A DNA stretch of 64,000 nt from NCBI RefSeq assembly GCF_002236115.1, contig NZ_NIWT01000007.1:434001-498000 (forward strand), read 5' to 3'. The number at the start of each line of letters is the position of its first letter. Position 1 is the first letter of the stretch. The notes under the pieces were generated by a model, which saw only the letters and a program-made list of their open reading frames with translations, did not search any database and was not told where the DNA came from. The stretch comes from Pseudomonas jessenii (lineage in GTDB: Bacteria > Pseudomonadota > Gammaproteobacteria > Pseudomonadales > Pseudomonadaceae). Positions 37,467 through 45,613 of the stretch are shown in pieces. The translations under genes and the position numbers were made by a program.

Positions 37467-38318
37467 ATGAAGCTGGAAATTTTTCGCACGCTGTGGGGTT
37501 ACACCGCCAGCAAGGCTCAGGCACTCGAGGAGTTGCTGCAAGCGGGCTTTGATGGCATGGAAGCACGCCTGCCACTGGACGCCCGTGAACGGACCGAGTT
37601 TGGCGCCTTTCTCCAGGCCAATCGCCTGGGCTATATCAGCACAGTCTTCACCGCGTATGACGTGCTGCCGGACCAGTCGGCGTCCCCCGCCATTCACCTC
37701 AATGACCTCGACCAGAAACTCGCCTGGGCCGCTGAACTCGGCCCACGCTTCGTCAACGTGCTGGCGGGCAATGACCGCTGGTCCTTGCCACAGCAAGTGG
37801 AGTTTTTCGGCCAGGCGCTGGATCTGGCGCGCAAACACGGCCAGGTCTGCAGTTTCGAAACCCACCGTTCGCGTTCGCTGTTCAACCCCTGGGTGACTCT
37901 GGAGTTGATCCGGCAATTGCCCGATCTGTTGTTCACCAGTGACATCAGCCACTGGGTCGTGACCTGCGAGCGCCTGTTGAATGACCCGGCCGATGACCTG
38001 AGCACTTTCATCGAGCGGGTTCACCATATCCAGGCCCGGATCGGTTACGACCAGGGCCCGCAGGTTCCGCACCCGGCAGCTCCCGAATATGCAAAAGAAC
38101 TGGCTTTCCATCAGCAGCACTGGGAAAGCATCTGGCGCTCGCAGCAAGCCCGCGGTTACCAGGTCAGCACCCTGACCCCGGAATTCGGCGCCGACGGCTA
38201 CCTGCATCATTTGCCCTTCACCAATGTCCCGGTTGCCGACCTGTGGTCATTGAACGTGTGGATGGGCCAGACCGAGCGCGAACACTTCAACCGTTTCAGC
38301 CACTCAAGCCATCCTTAG
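37467..38318 (+). CDS. TIM-barrel sugar-phosphate isomerase/epimerase-like protein
   Basis: A 283-residue soluble protein of the xylose-isomerase-like TIM-barrel superfamily (AP endonuclease family 2 fold). Visible strands: LEIFRTLWGYTASKAQALEE (strand 1), FDGMEARLP (strand 2; Glu), RFVNVLAGNDRW, GQVCSFETHRSRSLFNP (metal Glu and His), LFTSDISHWV (Asp and His) and the C-terminal TPEFGADGY (Glu). These are the usual metal ligands, so it is probably an active metal-dependent isomerase or epimerase. GAGGA precedes ATG 37467. It is first in an operon with a 2-oxoglutarate oxygenase 14 nt downstream. Substrate unknown. Confidence 0.85.
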   Translation: MKLEIFRTLWGYTASKAQALEELLQAGFDGMEARLPLDARERTEFGAFLQANRLGYISTVFTAYDVLPDQSASPAIHLNDLDQKLAWAAELGPRFVNVLAGNDRWSLPQQVEFFGQALDLARKHGQVCSFETHRSRSLFNPWVTLELIRQLPDLLFTSDISHWVVTCERLLNDPADDLSTFIERVHHIQARIGYDQGPQVPHPAAPEYAKELAFHQQHWESIWRSQQARGYQVSTLTPEFGADGYLHHLPFTNVPVADLWSLNVWMGQTEREHFNRFSHSSHP

Positions 38319-38332
38319 GGAGCCGATGCGTC

Positions 38333-39403
38333 ATGCCTGACAATAAAAACAACAGCGCCAGCACTGACACACACAAAGCCAACTTCAACAGCATCCCGGT
38401 GGTCAATATCACCGGTCTGTTCAGCGTTGAACTGGAACACCGCCTGGCCGTGGCCGAACAATTGGGGCGCGCCGCCAGCGAGGTCGGGTTCCTCTACATC
38501 ACCCATCACGGTATCGACCCGCAACTGATCGCCAACCTGCGCCAGGCTGCCAAGGACTTTTTCGACCAGCCCTTCGACACCAAGATGCAGCACTACATCG
38601 GCACCTCCCAAACCCACAAGGGATTTGTGCCCGAAGGCGAAGAGGTCTATTCCAAGGGCAAGCCGGACCACAAGGAAGCCTTTGACGTCGGCTTCGAAGT
38701 CCCGGCCGATGACCCGCTGGTGCTGACCAACACGCCATTGCTGGGGCCCAATGACTGGCCGCAGCTGCAAGGTTTCAAGGCGTCGGTGCAGGCCTACTAT
38801 GAAGCCATCTTCGCCTTGGGCCGGCGCCTGTTCGGTGGCTTCGCCCTGACCCTGGGCCTGGAAGAAAACTACTTCGACAGCCTGGTCACCCGTCCCCCGT
38901 CCAAGCTGCGCCTTATCCACTATCCCTTCGACGGTACCGCCCATGACGCACCGGGTCTTGGAGCCCATACTGATTACGAGTGTTTCACCATCCTTTTGGC
39001 CGACAAACCAGGCCTTGAGGTGATGAACAACCTTGGCCAATGGATCGATGCACCACCGATTGCCGATGCCTTTGTGGTCAACATCGGCGACATGCTGGAG
39101 GTGATGACCGCAGGCGCATTCGTAGCCACCGCGCACCGGGTGCGCAGCGTGAAGGAGGAACGTTATTCCTTTCCGCTGTTTTATGCCTGCGACTATCACA
39201 CCCAGATCAAACCACTGCCCGGGTTCGCACAGGCAGGCAACGACTACGAAGAAATCACCATCGGCGAACACATGTATGGCCAGGCGCTGCAGACCTATCA
39301 GTATCTGCGCCAGAGGGTGGCCAACGGGGAAGTTCAACTGCCAGGCAAGGCACGCAAGCCCGCCAGTTTCGGACATTTGAAAAATCAGGCTCAACCGTCC
39401 TGA
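38333..39403 (+). CDS. isopenicillin N synthase-like Fe(II)/2-oxoglutarate oxygenase
   Basis: A 356-residue protein with the DIOX_N domain (IPVVNITGLF, EVGFLYITHHGID) and a C-terminal 2OG-FeII_Oxy domain. The iron ligands are His and Asp in LGAHTDYECFTILL (about residue 210) and His in VATAHRVRS (about 265); the co-substrate RxS is RYS about 10 residues later. The start at 38333 is chosen by AGGGAG upstream; an in-frame extension back to 38243 overlaps the preceding gene. Oxidation of a small molecule imported by the adjacent ABC system is the simplest idea (inference). Confidence 0.88.
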   Translation: MPDNKNNSASTDTHKANFNSIPVVNITGLFSVELEHRLAVAEQLGRAASEVGFLYITHHGIDPQLIANLRQAAKDFFDQPFDTKMQHYIGTSQTHKGFVPEGEEVYSKGKPDHKEAFDVGFEVPADDPLVLTNTPLLGPNDWPQLQGFKASVQAYYEAIFALGRRLFGGFALTLGLEENYFDSLVTRPPSKLRLIHYPFDGTAHDAPGLGAHTDYECFTILLADKPGLEVMNNLGQWIDAPPIADAFVVNIGDMLEVMTAGAFVATAHRVRSVKEERYSFPLFYACDYHTQIKPLPGFAQAGNDYEEITIGEHMYGQALQTYQYLRQRVANGEVQLPGKARKPASFGHLKNQAQPS

Positions 39404-39449
39404 TTGAAGTTTTCAGCTAACCCCCTACCTACGCCGGAGTCAGTACATC

Positions 39450-40244
39450 ATGAAAAACAATAAGAAAAACCTTTTGAGCCTGGCTGTGTTGGCAGCCGGT
39501 ATGTTCGGTGCCTCGGTGAGCATGGCCGCGGCAGACACGTTCAAGGTCGGCATGGAGATCACCTACCCTCCCTTTGAGTCCTATGACAAGGACAAAAACG
39601 TGGTGGGTTCGGACCCCGAACTGGCAACGGCACTGGCCAAGCACATGAACGCCAAGGTGGAGTTCGTCGACACCAAGTTCCCGAGCCTGATCCTGGGCTT
39701 GAACTCCGGCAAGTACGACGCAGTCATTTCCGGCATGTACATCACGCCAGAGCGCCAGACTCAGGCCCAGACCATCGCCTACGCCAACACCGGTGCCGCG
39801 GTCATGGTGCCCAAGGGCAGCGAGATCAATGCGAAGAAGCCTGAAGACCTGTGCGGCCTGAAACTGGGCCTGGAACAGGGCACCACCTGGGTCAAGGAAT
39901 TCAAGAAGCTCTCCGACGACTACTGCGTGCCGAACAACAAAGGCGCCATCACCGTCAGCGAGTACCCTTCGGCCCCCGAAGTGACCCAGGCCTTGTTGTC
40001 CAGGAACATTCAGGCCCAGGTTGAAATCGCCGGCGCGGCAAAAATGATCGCGGAAAAGACCAACGGCCGGGTAGTGATCACCACCGAGCATCCGATTTAT
40101 CAGCAAACCCTGGGCATCTTCGTCAAGAAAGGTAACGACGAAACCTTCCAGGCCGTGCAAAAGGCCTTCGAGGAGAGCAAAAAGAGCGGTGAATACGCCG
40201 CAATTCTCCAGAAATATGGCTTGGAAGAACCGACTGCCAATTAA
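39450..40244 (+). CDS. ABC transporter periplasmic binding protein, polar amino-acid family
   Basis: A 264-residue family-3 solute-binding protein. The signal peptide runs MKNNKKNLLSLAVLAAGMFG to about SMAAA, then FKVGMEITYPPFESYDKDK, the standard ligand-pocket opening. DPELATALAKHM and GKYDAVISGMYITPERQ follow. Two Cys (LCGLK, DYCVPN) may form a disulphide. It belongs with the fused permease-ATPase 64 nt downstream and presumably binds an amino acid or amino-acid-like compound. Confidence 0.9.
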   Translation: MKNNKKNLLSLAVLAAGMFGASVSMAAADTFKVGMEITYPPFESYDKDKNVVGSDPELATALAKHMNAKVEFVDTKFPSLILGLNSGKYDAVISGMYITPERQTQAQTIAYANTGAAVMVPKGSEINAKKPEDLCGLKLGLEQGTTWVKEFKKLSDDYCVPNNKGAITVSEYPSAPEVTQALLSRNIQAQVEIAGAAKMIAEKTNGRVVITTEHPIYQQTLGIFVKKGNDETFQAVQKAFEESKKSGEYAAILQKYGLEEPTAN

Positions 40245-40267
40245 GAACCTGTCCTTGTAGTCTGGTC

Positions 40268-40297
40268 ATCTGCCTCCCCTGCACCGGGGCGGCAGAT
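40268..40297 (+). promoter_or_regulatory. stable hairpin between binding-protein and permease genes
   Basis: ATCTGCC-T-CCCC-(TGCACC)-GGGG-C-GGCAGAT forms an 11-bp stem with one mismatch. There is no T run after it, and it ends 11 nt before the permease ATG. Such hairpins in binding-protein operons protect the upstream message and give more binding protein than permease. It could also hinder access to the permease ribosome site. Confidence 0.65.
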
Positions 40298-40308
40298 CGA
40301 GGTGCCCC

Positions 40309-41856
40309 ATGCAATTCGATTGGTCATATTTCCTGTCCCTGTTCTCCCTGCCGGACTTCTGGAAGGCCTGCGTAACGGTGGTCCAGCTCAGCGCCCTGGC
40401 CTGGTTCATCGGCATGCTGCTGGGTTTTGTCCTGGCCACGGCCAAGCTGTCCCACACGCCCTTGCTGCGCATTCCCGCAGCGGTCTACATCTGGTTCTTC
40501 CGCAGCATTCCGTTGCTGGTGCTGGTGGTCTTCGTCTACAACCTGCCGCAACTGTTTCCCGGTAGCGGACCGATTCTGTCCAACCCCTTCTACTCGGGCC
40601 TGCTGGCCCTGGTGGTCACTGAAGCGGCGTACATGGCGGAAATCCATCGTGGTGGCCTGATCTCCGTGGCCAAAGGCCAGAAGGAAGCCGGGCGCGCGCT
40701 GGGTGTCGGCCTGTTCGGCATGCAACGCTTGATCGTGATCCCCCAGGCATTCCGTATTTCGCTGCCCACGCTGATCAATGAATACATCACGGTGGTCAAG
40801 CTGACATCGCTGGTCTCGGTCATCTCCCTGACCGAAATCCTCACGGTCGGCCAACGCCTCTATGCCACCAACTTTCTGGTCATGGAAACCCTGGCGGCAG
40901 TAGGCGTCTATTACGTGTTGATCGTCACCGTGTTCGGTTTTTTCCTGCAGCGCCTGGAGCGCTACCTGGACCTGAACTTCCGCAAGCCTCACACACTCGA
41001 CGCGGCCGCCATAGCCAACTTCAGGGCCAGCGCCGAAGCGTTGCCCGACACTGCGCGCAAAGCGGCAGGCAACAATGCGACGCCCATCCTGCAACTGAAG
41101 AACATCCAGAAAAGCTATGGCACCCACAAGGTGCTGCTGGGTATCGACCTGAATGTCGAATACGGCCAGGTGGTCTCGATCATCGGGCCATCCGGCTCCG
41201 GCAAGACGTCGCTGATCCGCACCGTCAACGGCCTGGAAACCATCGATACCGGCGACATTCTGTTGTTCGGCGAAAAATTCATTGAAGCGTCGGACAAACC
41301 CAACAGCACCCGCCTGCGCAAAGGCGTGCGGCACATCGGCATGGTGTTCCAGAACTTCAACCTGTTCCCGCACCGCACCATTCTCGACAACGTCACCCTG
41401 GCGCCCCGTTACCATGGCCAGCCGGGCGAGCTGAGTGAACATCGTGCTTATGCGCTACTGGACAAGGTCGGCCTGCTGGCCCATGCCCACAAGTACCCGC
41501 ACCAGCTCTCCGGTGGGCAGCAACAGCGTGTGGCGATCGCTCGAGCCCTGGCGATGGAACCGCAGATCATGCTGTTCGACGAGCCGACCTCGGCCCTCGA
41601 CCCGGAACTGGTCAACGACGTGCTGAACGTGATCCGCGACCTGGCCAAAGAGGGCATGACCATGCTGATCGTGACCCACGAAATGGACTTTGCCATGTCG
41701 ATATCCGACCGGGTCGTATTCATGGAGAACGGTAATATCCAACTGGATGCCGCACCTGAAACCATACGATGCGATGCCGAAGGAGAACGAGTGCGGCGCT
41801 TCATGGGCATCAGTGCTCGATCGCCAAGCCGGTCTGCAACGGTGGATCATGCATGA
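40309..41856 (+). CDS. fused amino-acid ABC permease-ATPase
   Basis: A 515-residue single-chain importer component. Residues 1-225 are a HisM/GlnP-type permease (WFFRSIPLLVLVVF, then the EAA-like loop EAAYMAEIHRGGLISVAKGQ and EAGRALG). After a linker, residues 262-515 are a GlnQ/HisP-type ATPase (Walker A GPSGSGKTSL, Q-loop MVFQNFNLF, signature LSGGQQQR, Walker B IMLFDEPTS, H-loop VTHEM). These are normally separate genes. One permease gene implies a permease homodimer. It partners the binding protein encoded upstream. Confidence 0.9.
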   Translation: MQFDWSYFLSLFSLPDFWKACVTVVQLSALAWFIGMLLGFVLATAKLSHTPLLRIPAAVYIWFFRSIPLLVLVVFVYNLPQLFPGSGPILSNPFYSGLLALVVTEAAYMAEIHRGGLISVAKGQKEAGRALGVGLFGMQRLIVIPQAFRISLPTLINEYITVVKLTSLVSVISLTEILTVGQRLYATNFLVMETLAAVGVYYVLIVTVFGFFLQRLERYLDLNFRKPHTLDAAAIANFRASAEALPDTARKAAGNNATPILQLKNIQKSYGTHKVLLGIDLNVEYGQVVSIIGPSGSGKTSLIRTVNGLETIDTGDILLFGEKFIEASDKPNSTRLRKGVRHIGMVFQNFNLFPHRTILDNVTLAPRYHGQPGELSEHRAYALLDKVGLLAHAHKYPHQLSGGQQQRVAIARALAMEPQIMLFDEPTSALDPELVNDVLNVIRDLAKEGMTMLIVTHEMDFAMSISDRVVFMENGNIQLDAAPETIRCDAEGERVRRFMGISARSPSRSATVDHA

Positions 41857-41902
41857 ATAGGCAACCACTTTCTTTGAGCTTTCTTCTTTCAGGAAAACGC
41901 AC

Positions 41903-42691
41903 ATGAATCTGGGAATAGCAGGACGCTGGGCGCTGGTATGCGCCGCCAGCAAAGGTCTGGGCAAAGCCTGCGCACAGGCACTCGTCCATGAAGGCGTGAA
42001 CGTGGTGATCACCGCACGCGGCGAGCACACGCTCAATGAAACAGCCCGTGAGCTCAGAGCGCTAAATCCTGAAGTGACGGTCATCGCCGTAGCCGGAGAC
42101 ATTTCGACGGCCGAGGGTCGGGCGGCAGCGCTCATGGCCCATGAGCATTTCGATATCTTGATCAACAACGCTGGAGGCCCTCCCCCCGGGGATTTTCGCG
42201 AATGGAATCGCGACGCCTGGCTCAAGGCGCTGGATGCCAACATGCTGACGCCTATCGAGTTGATCAAGGCAACGGTAGACGGTATGGCGGCACGTGGATT
42301 TGGTCGAATCATCAACATCACGTCGAGTGCCGTGAAGTCCCCTATCGAAAGCCTGGGCCTGTCCAACGGTGCGCGTAGTGGTCTGACAGGTTTTATCGCA
42401 GGGCTTGCCCGGCAAGAAAACATCGCCAGTCGCAATGTGACGATCAACAACCTGCAACCAGGCTCATTCGACACCGATCGACTGCGTGACAACCTGGTCG
42501 CTGCTGCCCAGGAGTCGGGGCAGAACAGCGAGGAGTTCCTTGGCCAATGCCGTAGCGAAATTCCTGCCAAACGCTTCGGCTCACCCGAAGAGTTCGGTGC
42601 GCTGTGTGCCTTCGTTTGCAGCAACCATGCGGGCTACCTGACCGGGCAGAACCTGTTGATTGATGGAGGGGCCGTTCGCTCCAGCCAATAA
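41903..42691 (+). CDS. short-chain dehydrogenase/reductase with atypical active site
   Basis: A 262-residue Rossmann-fold SDR. The cofactor motif is CAASKGLGKACAQAL, NNAGGPPPG holds the NAG motif, and the catalytic Ser is in INITSSAVKSP. Where YxxxK should follow, the sequence reads LSNGARSGL, so the catalytic Tyr is missing and Lys is Arg. The C-terminus (GYLTGQNLLIDGGAVRSSQ) is ordinary. AGGAAA precedes ATG 41903. It is last in the oxygenase/ABC operon and convergent with the LPS methyltransferase. It is either an SDR subfamily with altered chemistry or a non-classical oxidoreductase. Confidence 0.85.
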   Translation: MNLGIAGRWALVCAASKGLGKACAQALVHEGVNVVITARGEHTLNETARELRALNPEVTVIAVAGDISTAEGRAAALMAHEHFDILINNAGGPPPGDFREWNRDAWLKALDANMLTPIELIKATVDGMAARGFGRIINITSSAVKSPIESLGLSNGARSGLTGFIAGLARQENIASRNVTINNLQPGSFDTDRLRDNLVAAAQESGQNSEEFLGQCRSEIPAKRFGSPEEFGALCAFVCSNHAGYLTGQNLLIDGGAVRSSQ

Positions 42692-42713
42692 TGGGCAAGG
42701 GCTATGCAGGTGT

Positions 42714-42753
42714 ACCCGGGCAATCAGGCTGGAGTTCGCGGCCTCGCCCGGGT
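42714..42753. repeat. inverted repeat in a convergent gap
   Basis: ACCCGGGC at 42714-42721 and GCCCGGGT at 42746-42753, separated by 24 nt, in the 74-nt gap between two convergent genes. It could act as a terminator hairpin in both directions, but there is no T run. Confidence 0.35.
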
Positions 42754-42765
42754 GAGTATTGCTGA

Positions 42766-43599
42766 TCAGGGTTTACGCGCAATGATCACCTGACTTTTCG
42801 CCACCACGGCATCCAGCGCCTGCTTGATCTGTGCGCCCCGTGGCGAAGCCAGGATCGCCTGCCAGGTATCCGCCCAGTGGTTGAGCAACGGATGGTCCGG
42901 GTTGCTGAAATCGACCTTGGCTTCCCAGAACAACAGCATCCACATCGACCAGTAGAATCCGTACTGGCTGTGGCTGATCACTTCCAGGCCGGCATCGCTG
43001 ACCATGGCCTTGAACTGCTCTTCGCTGATGATGCGGATGTGGTTGGGCTTCTGGAAATACTCGGCCGCCGCGATATCTTTCTGCAGGTCTTCGGAGCTGG
43101 GGTGCGGGACGCTCAGCAGATACAACGCGCCCGGTTTGCCGACGCGTACCAGTTCAGCGAGGAACTGCGCCGGATCGTCCACGTGTTCGATGACCTCGGT
43201 CGACACCACCCGCGTGGCGGTCGCATCGGCAATCGGCAGCGGGTTGCAGTCGGTGACATGGCATTCGACGTCGCGGGCCGGTGTATCGCTCAGGCGCAGG
43301 CGGGTCGCTTCGACCTTGGCCGCGTCGATATCGGCGATGATGATCTTCGCCCCGCGCATCCCGCAGAAATGTACGTTGCCGCCGTCGCCGCAGCCAACAT
43401 CCAGCAGCGTGTCCTCGGGGGTCACCGGGAATCCGCTGAACAGTTCGCCGGTCTGCTGATTGAACCAGCCGCTGAGCATCGCATCGTGCAGGCCGAGCAT
43501 GTAAGGGTCGACTTTCTCCGCCACTGGCGCCGCGGGCGGGGTCTCTGGCTGCACAGGCGCGGGCGTGCCCGCCGTGAGTTTCTTCAAAAGGCTCAGCAT
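42766..43599 (-). CDS. class I SAM-dependent methyltransferase of the A-band LPS locus (PA5459-like)
   Basis: A 277-residue methyltransferase. The SAM site is LLDVGCGDGGNVHF (motif I, about residue 66), with IIIADIDAAKVEA, STEVIEHVDDP and PGALYLLSVPHPS following. An N-terminal Pro/Ala-rich tail (PAPVQPETPPAAPVAEK) precedes the domain. It is related to the methyltransferase at 44747-45613 (both have DVGCG, PNHxxIxS, KSQVIIARKP). It is last in a five-gene overlapping operon with the PA5455-PA5459 gene order of P. aeruginosa, tied to terminal modification of common polysaccharide antigen. It overlaps the acyltransferase gene by 7 nt. Confidence 0.83.
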   Translation of the reverse strand: MLSLLKKLTAGTPAPVQPETPPAAPVAEKVDPYMLGLHDAMLSGWFNQQTGELFSGFPVTPEDTLLDVGCGDGGNVHFCGMRGAKIIIADIDAAKVEATRLRLSDTPARDVECHVTDCNPLPIADATATRVVSTEVIEHVDDPAQFLAELVRVGKPGALYLLSVPHPSSEDLQKDIAAAEYFQKPNHIRIISEEQFKAMVSDAGLEVISHSQYGFYWSMWMLLFWEAKVDFSNPDHPLLNHWADTWQAILASPRGAQIKQALDAVVAKSQVIIARKP

Positions 43600-44750
43600 G
43601 AGGTGGCTCCAGAGGATGTGACGGCTGTTCGGGAAGTGCCCAGGCGTTTGACCAGCGAGGCGCCGCGGTTGCGCATGGGCATTTCGATGACGCGATAGTT
43701 GAGTTCGCTCAGCAGCACGATCAGGCCGCCAGCCATCAGCAACATCAAGATCGGATGGCCAGCCGGACTGGGCAGCCCGGCAGCCTGCAAACGGAAAATG
43801 AATTCACGAACCAGCAAGTAGGCCGGGATATGGATCAAGTAAATCCCGTAGGAACGGCTGCCGACCCACGTCATCAGGTTTTTGAACACGCCGCGCGGCA
43901 ACAGGTAATCGCGGTTGTAAGAAGCGATCCAGACCAGCAGCGCGCACAGCACCGCAATCACGCCGATCCGGTAAGAGGTGAAGGTGAAACGATCCGTTGC
44001 CATGAAGCTGAGCAGCAACGACAGCGCGATCAATGCGGCAACGCCCGCCCATGGACGACGCAAGAATTTTGGCTCCCAGCGCAGGTACGACGGTTGCGTA
44101 CTCCACATCGCCAACAGCACGCCAAGGGCCAGCGCATCGGTGCGCACTACCATCAGGATCGGCGTGCGCAAGGTGAACAATTGCACCGCAACCAGCGCCA
44201 GCAACGCCCACACCAGGTGCTTGCGAAACAGCACGATCATCAACGGAAACAGCAGGTAGAACTGCTCTTCCAGCGACAGGCTCCAGTACACGAAGCTAGT
44301 GCCGTACTCGTAGTGATAAAAACTGTCGGCAAAGCGGAAATTGGCGTATTGGGCGATGCCGGCCAGGGTCGCCTGAATGTTCGCGTGCAGGGTGCCGAAC
44401 GCGCCGGAGCGGTTGAGAAAAAGGCACGCCAGCAACATCAGCGCCAGCCATAACCAGGCTGAAGGGAGCAATCGAAAGGCCCGTCTCAACCAAAAATTAC
44501 GCGTCTGCTGCCAATATTCCTGACGCGTTGTGCAACGGCGCAAGGCCGGGATCAGGCTGCGGGCAATGACGAAGCCCGAGATCGCGAAAAACAGATCCAC
44601 GCCCCACCACGGCTGACCGTACAGCGTGATGGCTTGCAACAACGGCACGGCCGCCGCGAACAGGCTGTCCTGCAGGTGATGAAACAGCACGCCGAGTACC
44701 GCAATGCCGCGCAACAACTCGATGTCCATGATCCGTTTTTCGTTGCTCAT
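43593..44750 (-). CDS. acyltransferase 3 of the A-band LPS locus (PA5458-like)
   Basis: A 385-residue polytopic O-acyltransferase with about ten helices. The N-terminus DIELLRGIAVLGVLFHHLQD carries the family RGIAxxxVxxxH pattern; GVDLFFAISGFVIARSL, FWLRRAFRLLPSAWLW and YWSLSLEEQFYLLFPL follow. It likely O-acetylates a sugar of the LPS. It lies between the two methyltransferase genes with 4-nt and 7-nt overlaps. The C-terminal tail after the last helix is about 25 residues. Confidence 0.87.
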   Translation of the reverse strand: MSNEKRIMDIELLRGIAVLGVLFHHLQDSLFAAAVPLLQAITLYGQPWWGVDLFFAISGFVIARSLIPALRRCTTRQEYWQQTRNFWLRRAFRLLPSAWLWLALMLLACLFLNRSGAFGTLHANIQATLAGIAQYANFRFADSFYHYEYGTSFVYWSLSLEEQFYLLFPLMIVLFRKHLVWALLALVAVQLFTLRTPILMVVRTDALALGVLLAMWSTQPSYLRWEPKFLRRPWAGVAALIALSLLLSFMATDRFTFTSYRIGVIAVLCALLVWIASYNRDYLLPRGVFKNLMTWVGSRSYGIYLIHIPAYLLVREFIFRLQAAGLPSPAGHPILMLLMAGGLIVLLSELNYRVIEMPMRNRGASLVKRLGTSRTAVTSSGATSC

Positions 44751-45613
44751 GCGCCCTCCTGGACATGAGGTTTGCGAGCAATGATCACCTGGCTCTTGGG
44801 CATGAACTGATCCAGCATCTGCTTGATCGCCAACCCGTCGGGCTGGGCCAGCAAGTCCTGCCAGGTTTTCGCCCAGCTCTCCATCAGCGGCGGATACGGC
44901 GCCTGAATCCGGTCGCGAACCGCGCCACCCAATTCACGCCCGGCAGCGCGCTCGCTGGCCCAGAAAAAAATCATGCCCATGACCCAGAAAAAACCGGACG
45001 CTTGGCGATGCTCGATGACCAGGCCCGCGTCTTCCACCAGCGCGGCGAATCGCTCGGGGCTGAAAATCTGTACGTGATTGGGCGATTGGAAATAGCTGGC
45101 CGGAGCGATGCCTTTCTGCAAATGTTCGCCTACCGGGGACGGTACGCTCAGCAGGTACAGCGCGCCGGGGCGGCCCATGCGCACCAGTTCGGCCATGAAG
45201 GGTTCTGGCTGATCGATGTGTTCCAGTACTTCCATGCACACGACTTTGCTGGCGCAGCCCTCGGCCAATGGCAGCGGCAAACTGTTGCTGACCAGCCCCA
45301 GGCTCGGCTTGTCTGATTGCGCCGCCACTTGTCGGGCAAGCTCGCAGACCTTGTCGTGTTCACTGTCGGTGAAAATCACCGAAGCGCCCTGGCGGACCGC
45401 GAACAAAGTCGCCACGCCTTCACCGCAGCCGACATCCAGCAAGGTGTCGTCGGCGGTGATGGCAAACCCCTTGAGCAATTCACCGCTGTCACCGAGAAAC
45501 CAGCCGTCGAGCAGGGCATCGTACAAACCGATGTCCCTGGGCGAGACCCGCATTTCTGCTGGGGCGACCGCTACCGGTGCGGGCCGCAACTTCGCAAGCA
45601 GGCGCCGAATCAT
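44747..45613 (-). CDS. class I SAM-dependent methyltransferase of the A-band LPS locus (PA5457-like)
   Basis: A 288-residue methyltransferase with motif I TLLDVGCGEGVATLFAVR (about residue 57), VIFTDSEHDKV, CMEVLEHIDQPE and PGALYLLSVPSPVGEH. It shares order and wording with the methyltransferase at 42766-43599, so the two probably arose by duplication and may act on different positions of a terminal sugar. It overlaps both neighbours by 4 nt (ATGA). Confidence 0.83.
   Translation of the reverse strand: MIRRLLAKLRPAPVAVAPAEMRVSPRDIGLYDALLDGWFLGDSGELLKGFAITADDTLLDVGCGEGVATLFAVRQGASVIFTDSEHDKVCELARQVAAQSDKPSLGLVSNSLPLPLAEGCASKVVCMEVLEHIDQPEPFMAELVRMGRPGALYLLSVPSPVGEHLQKGIAPASYFQSPNHVQIFSPERFAALVEDAGLVIEHRQASGFFWVMGMIFFWASERAAGRELGGAVRDRIQAPYPPLMESWAKTWQDLLAQPDGLAIKQMLDQFMPKSQVIIARKPHVQEGA

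Noticed and set aside
37127..37489. Minus-strand 120-codon frame in the 561-nt gap
   Set aside because: Poor start context, no family recognised, and it overlaps the start of a well-supported gene.
41455..42624. 389-codon minus-strand frame opposite the SDR and ATPase genes
   Set aside because: The plus-strand genes have intact Walker and Rossmann motifs and ribosome sites; the minus frame spans two genes and their gap.
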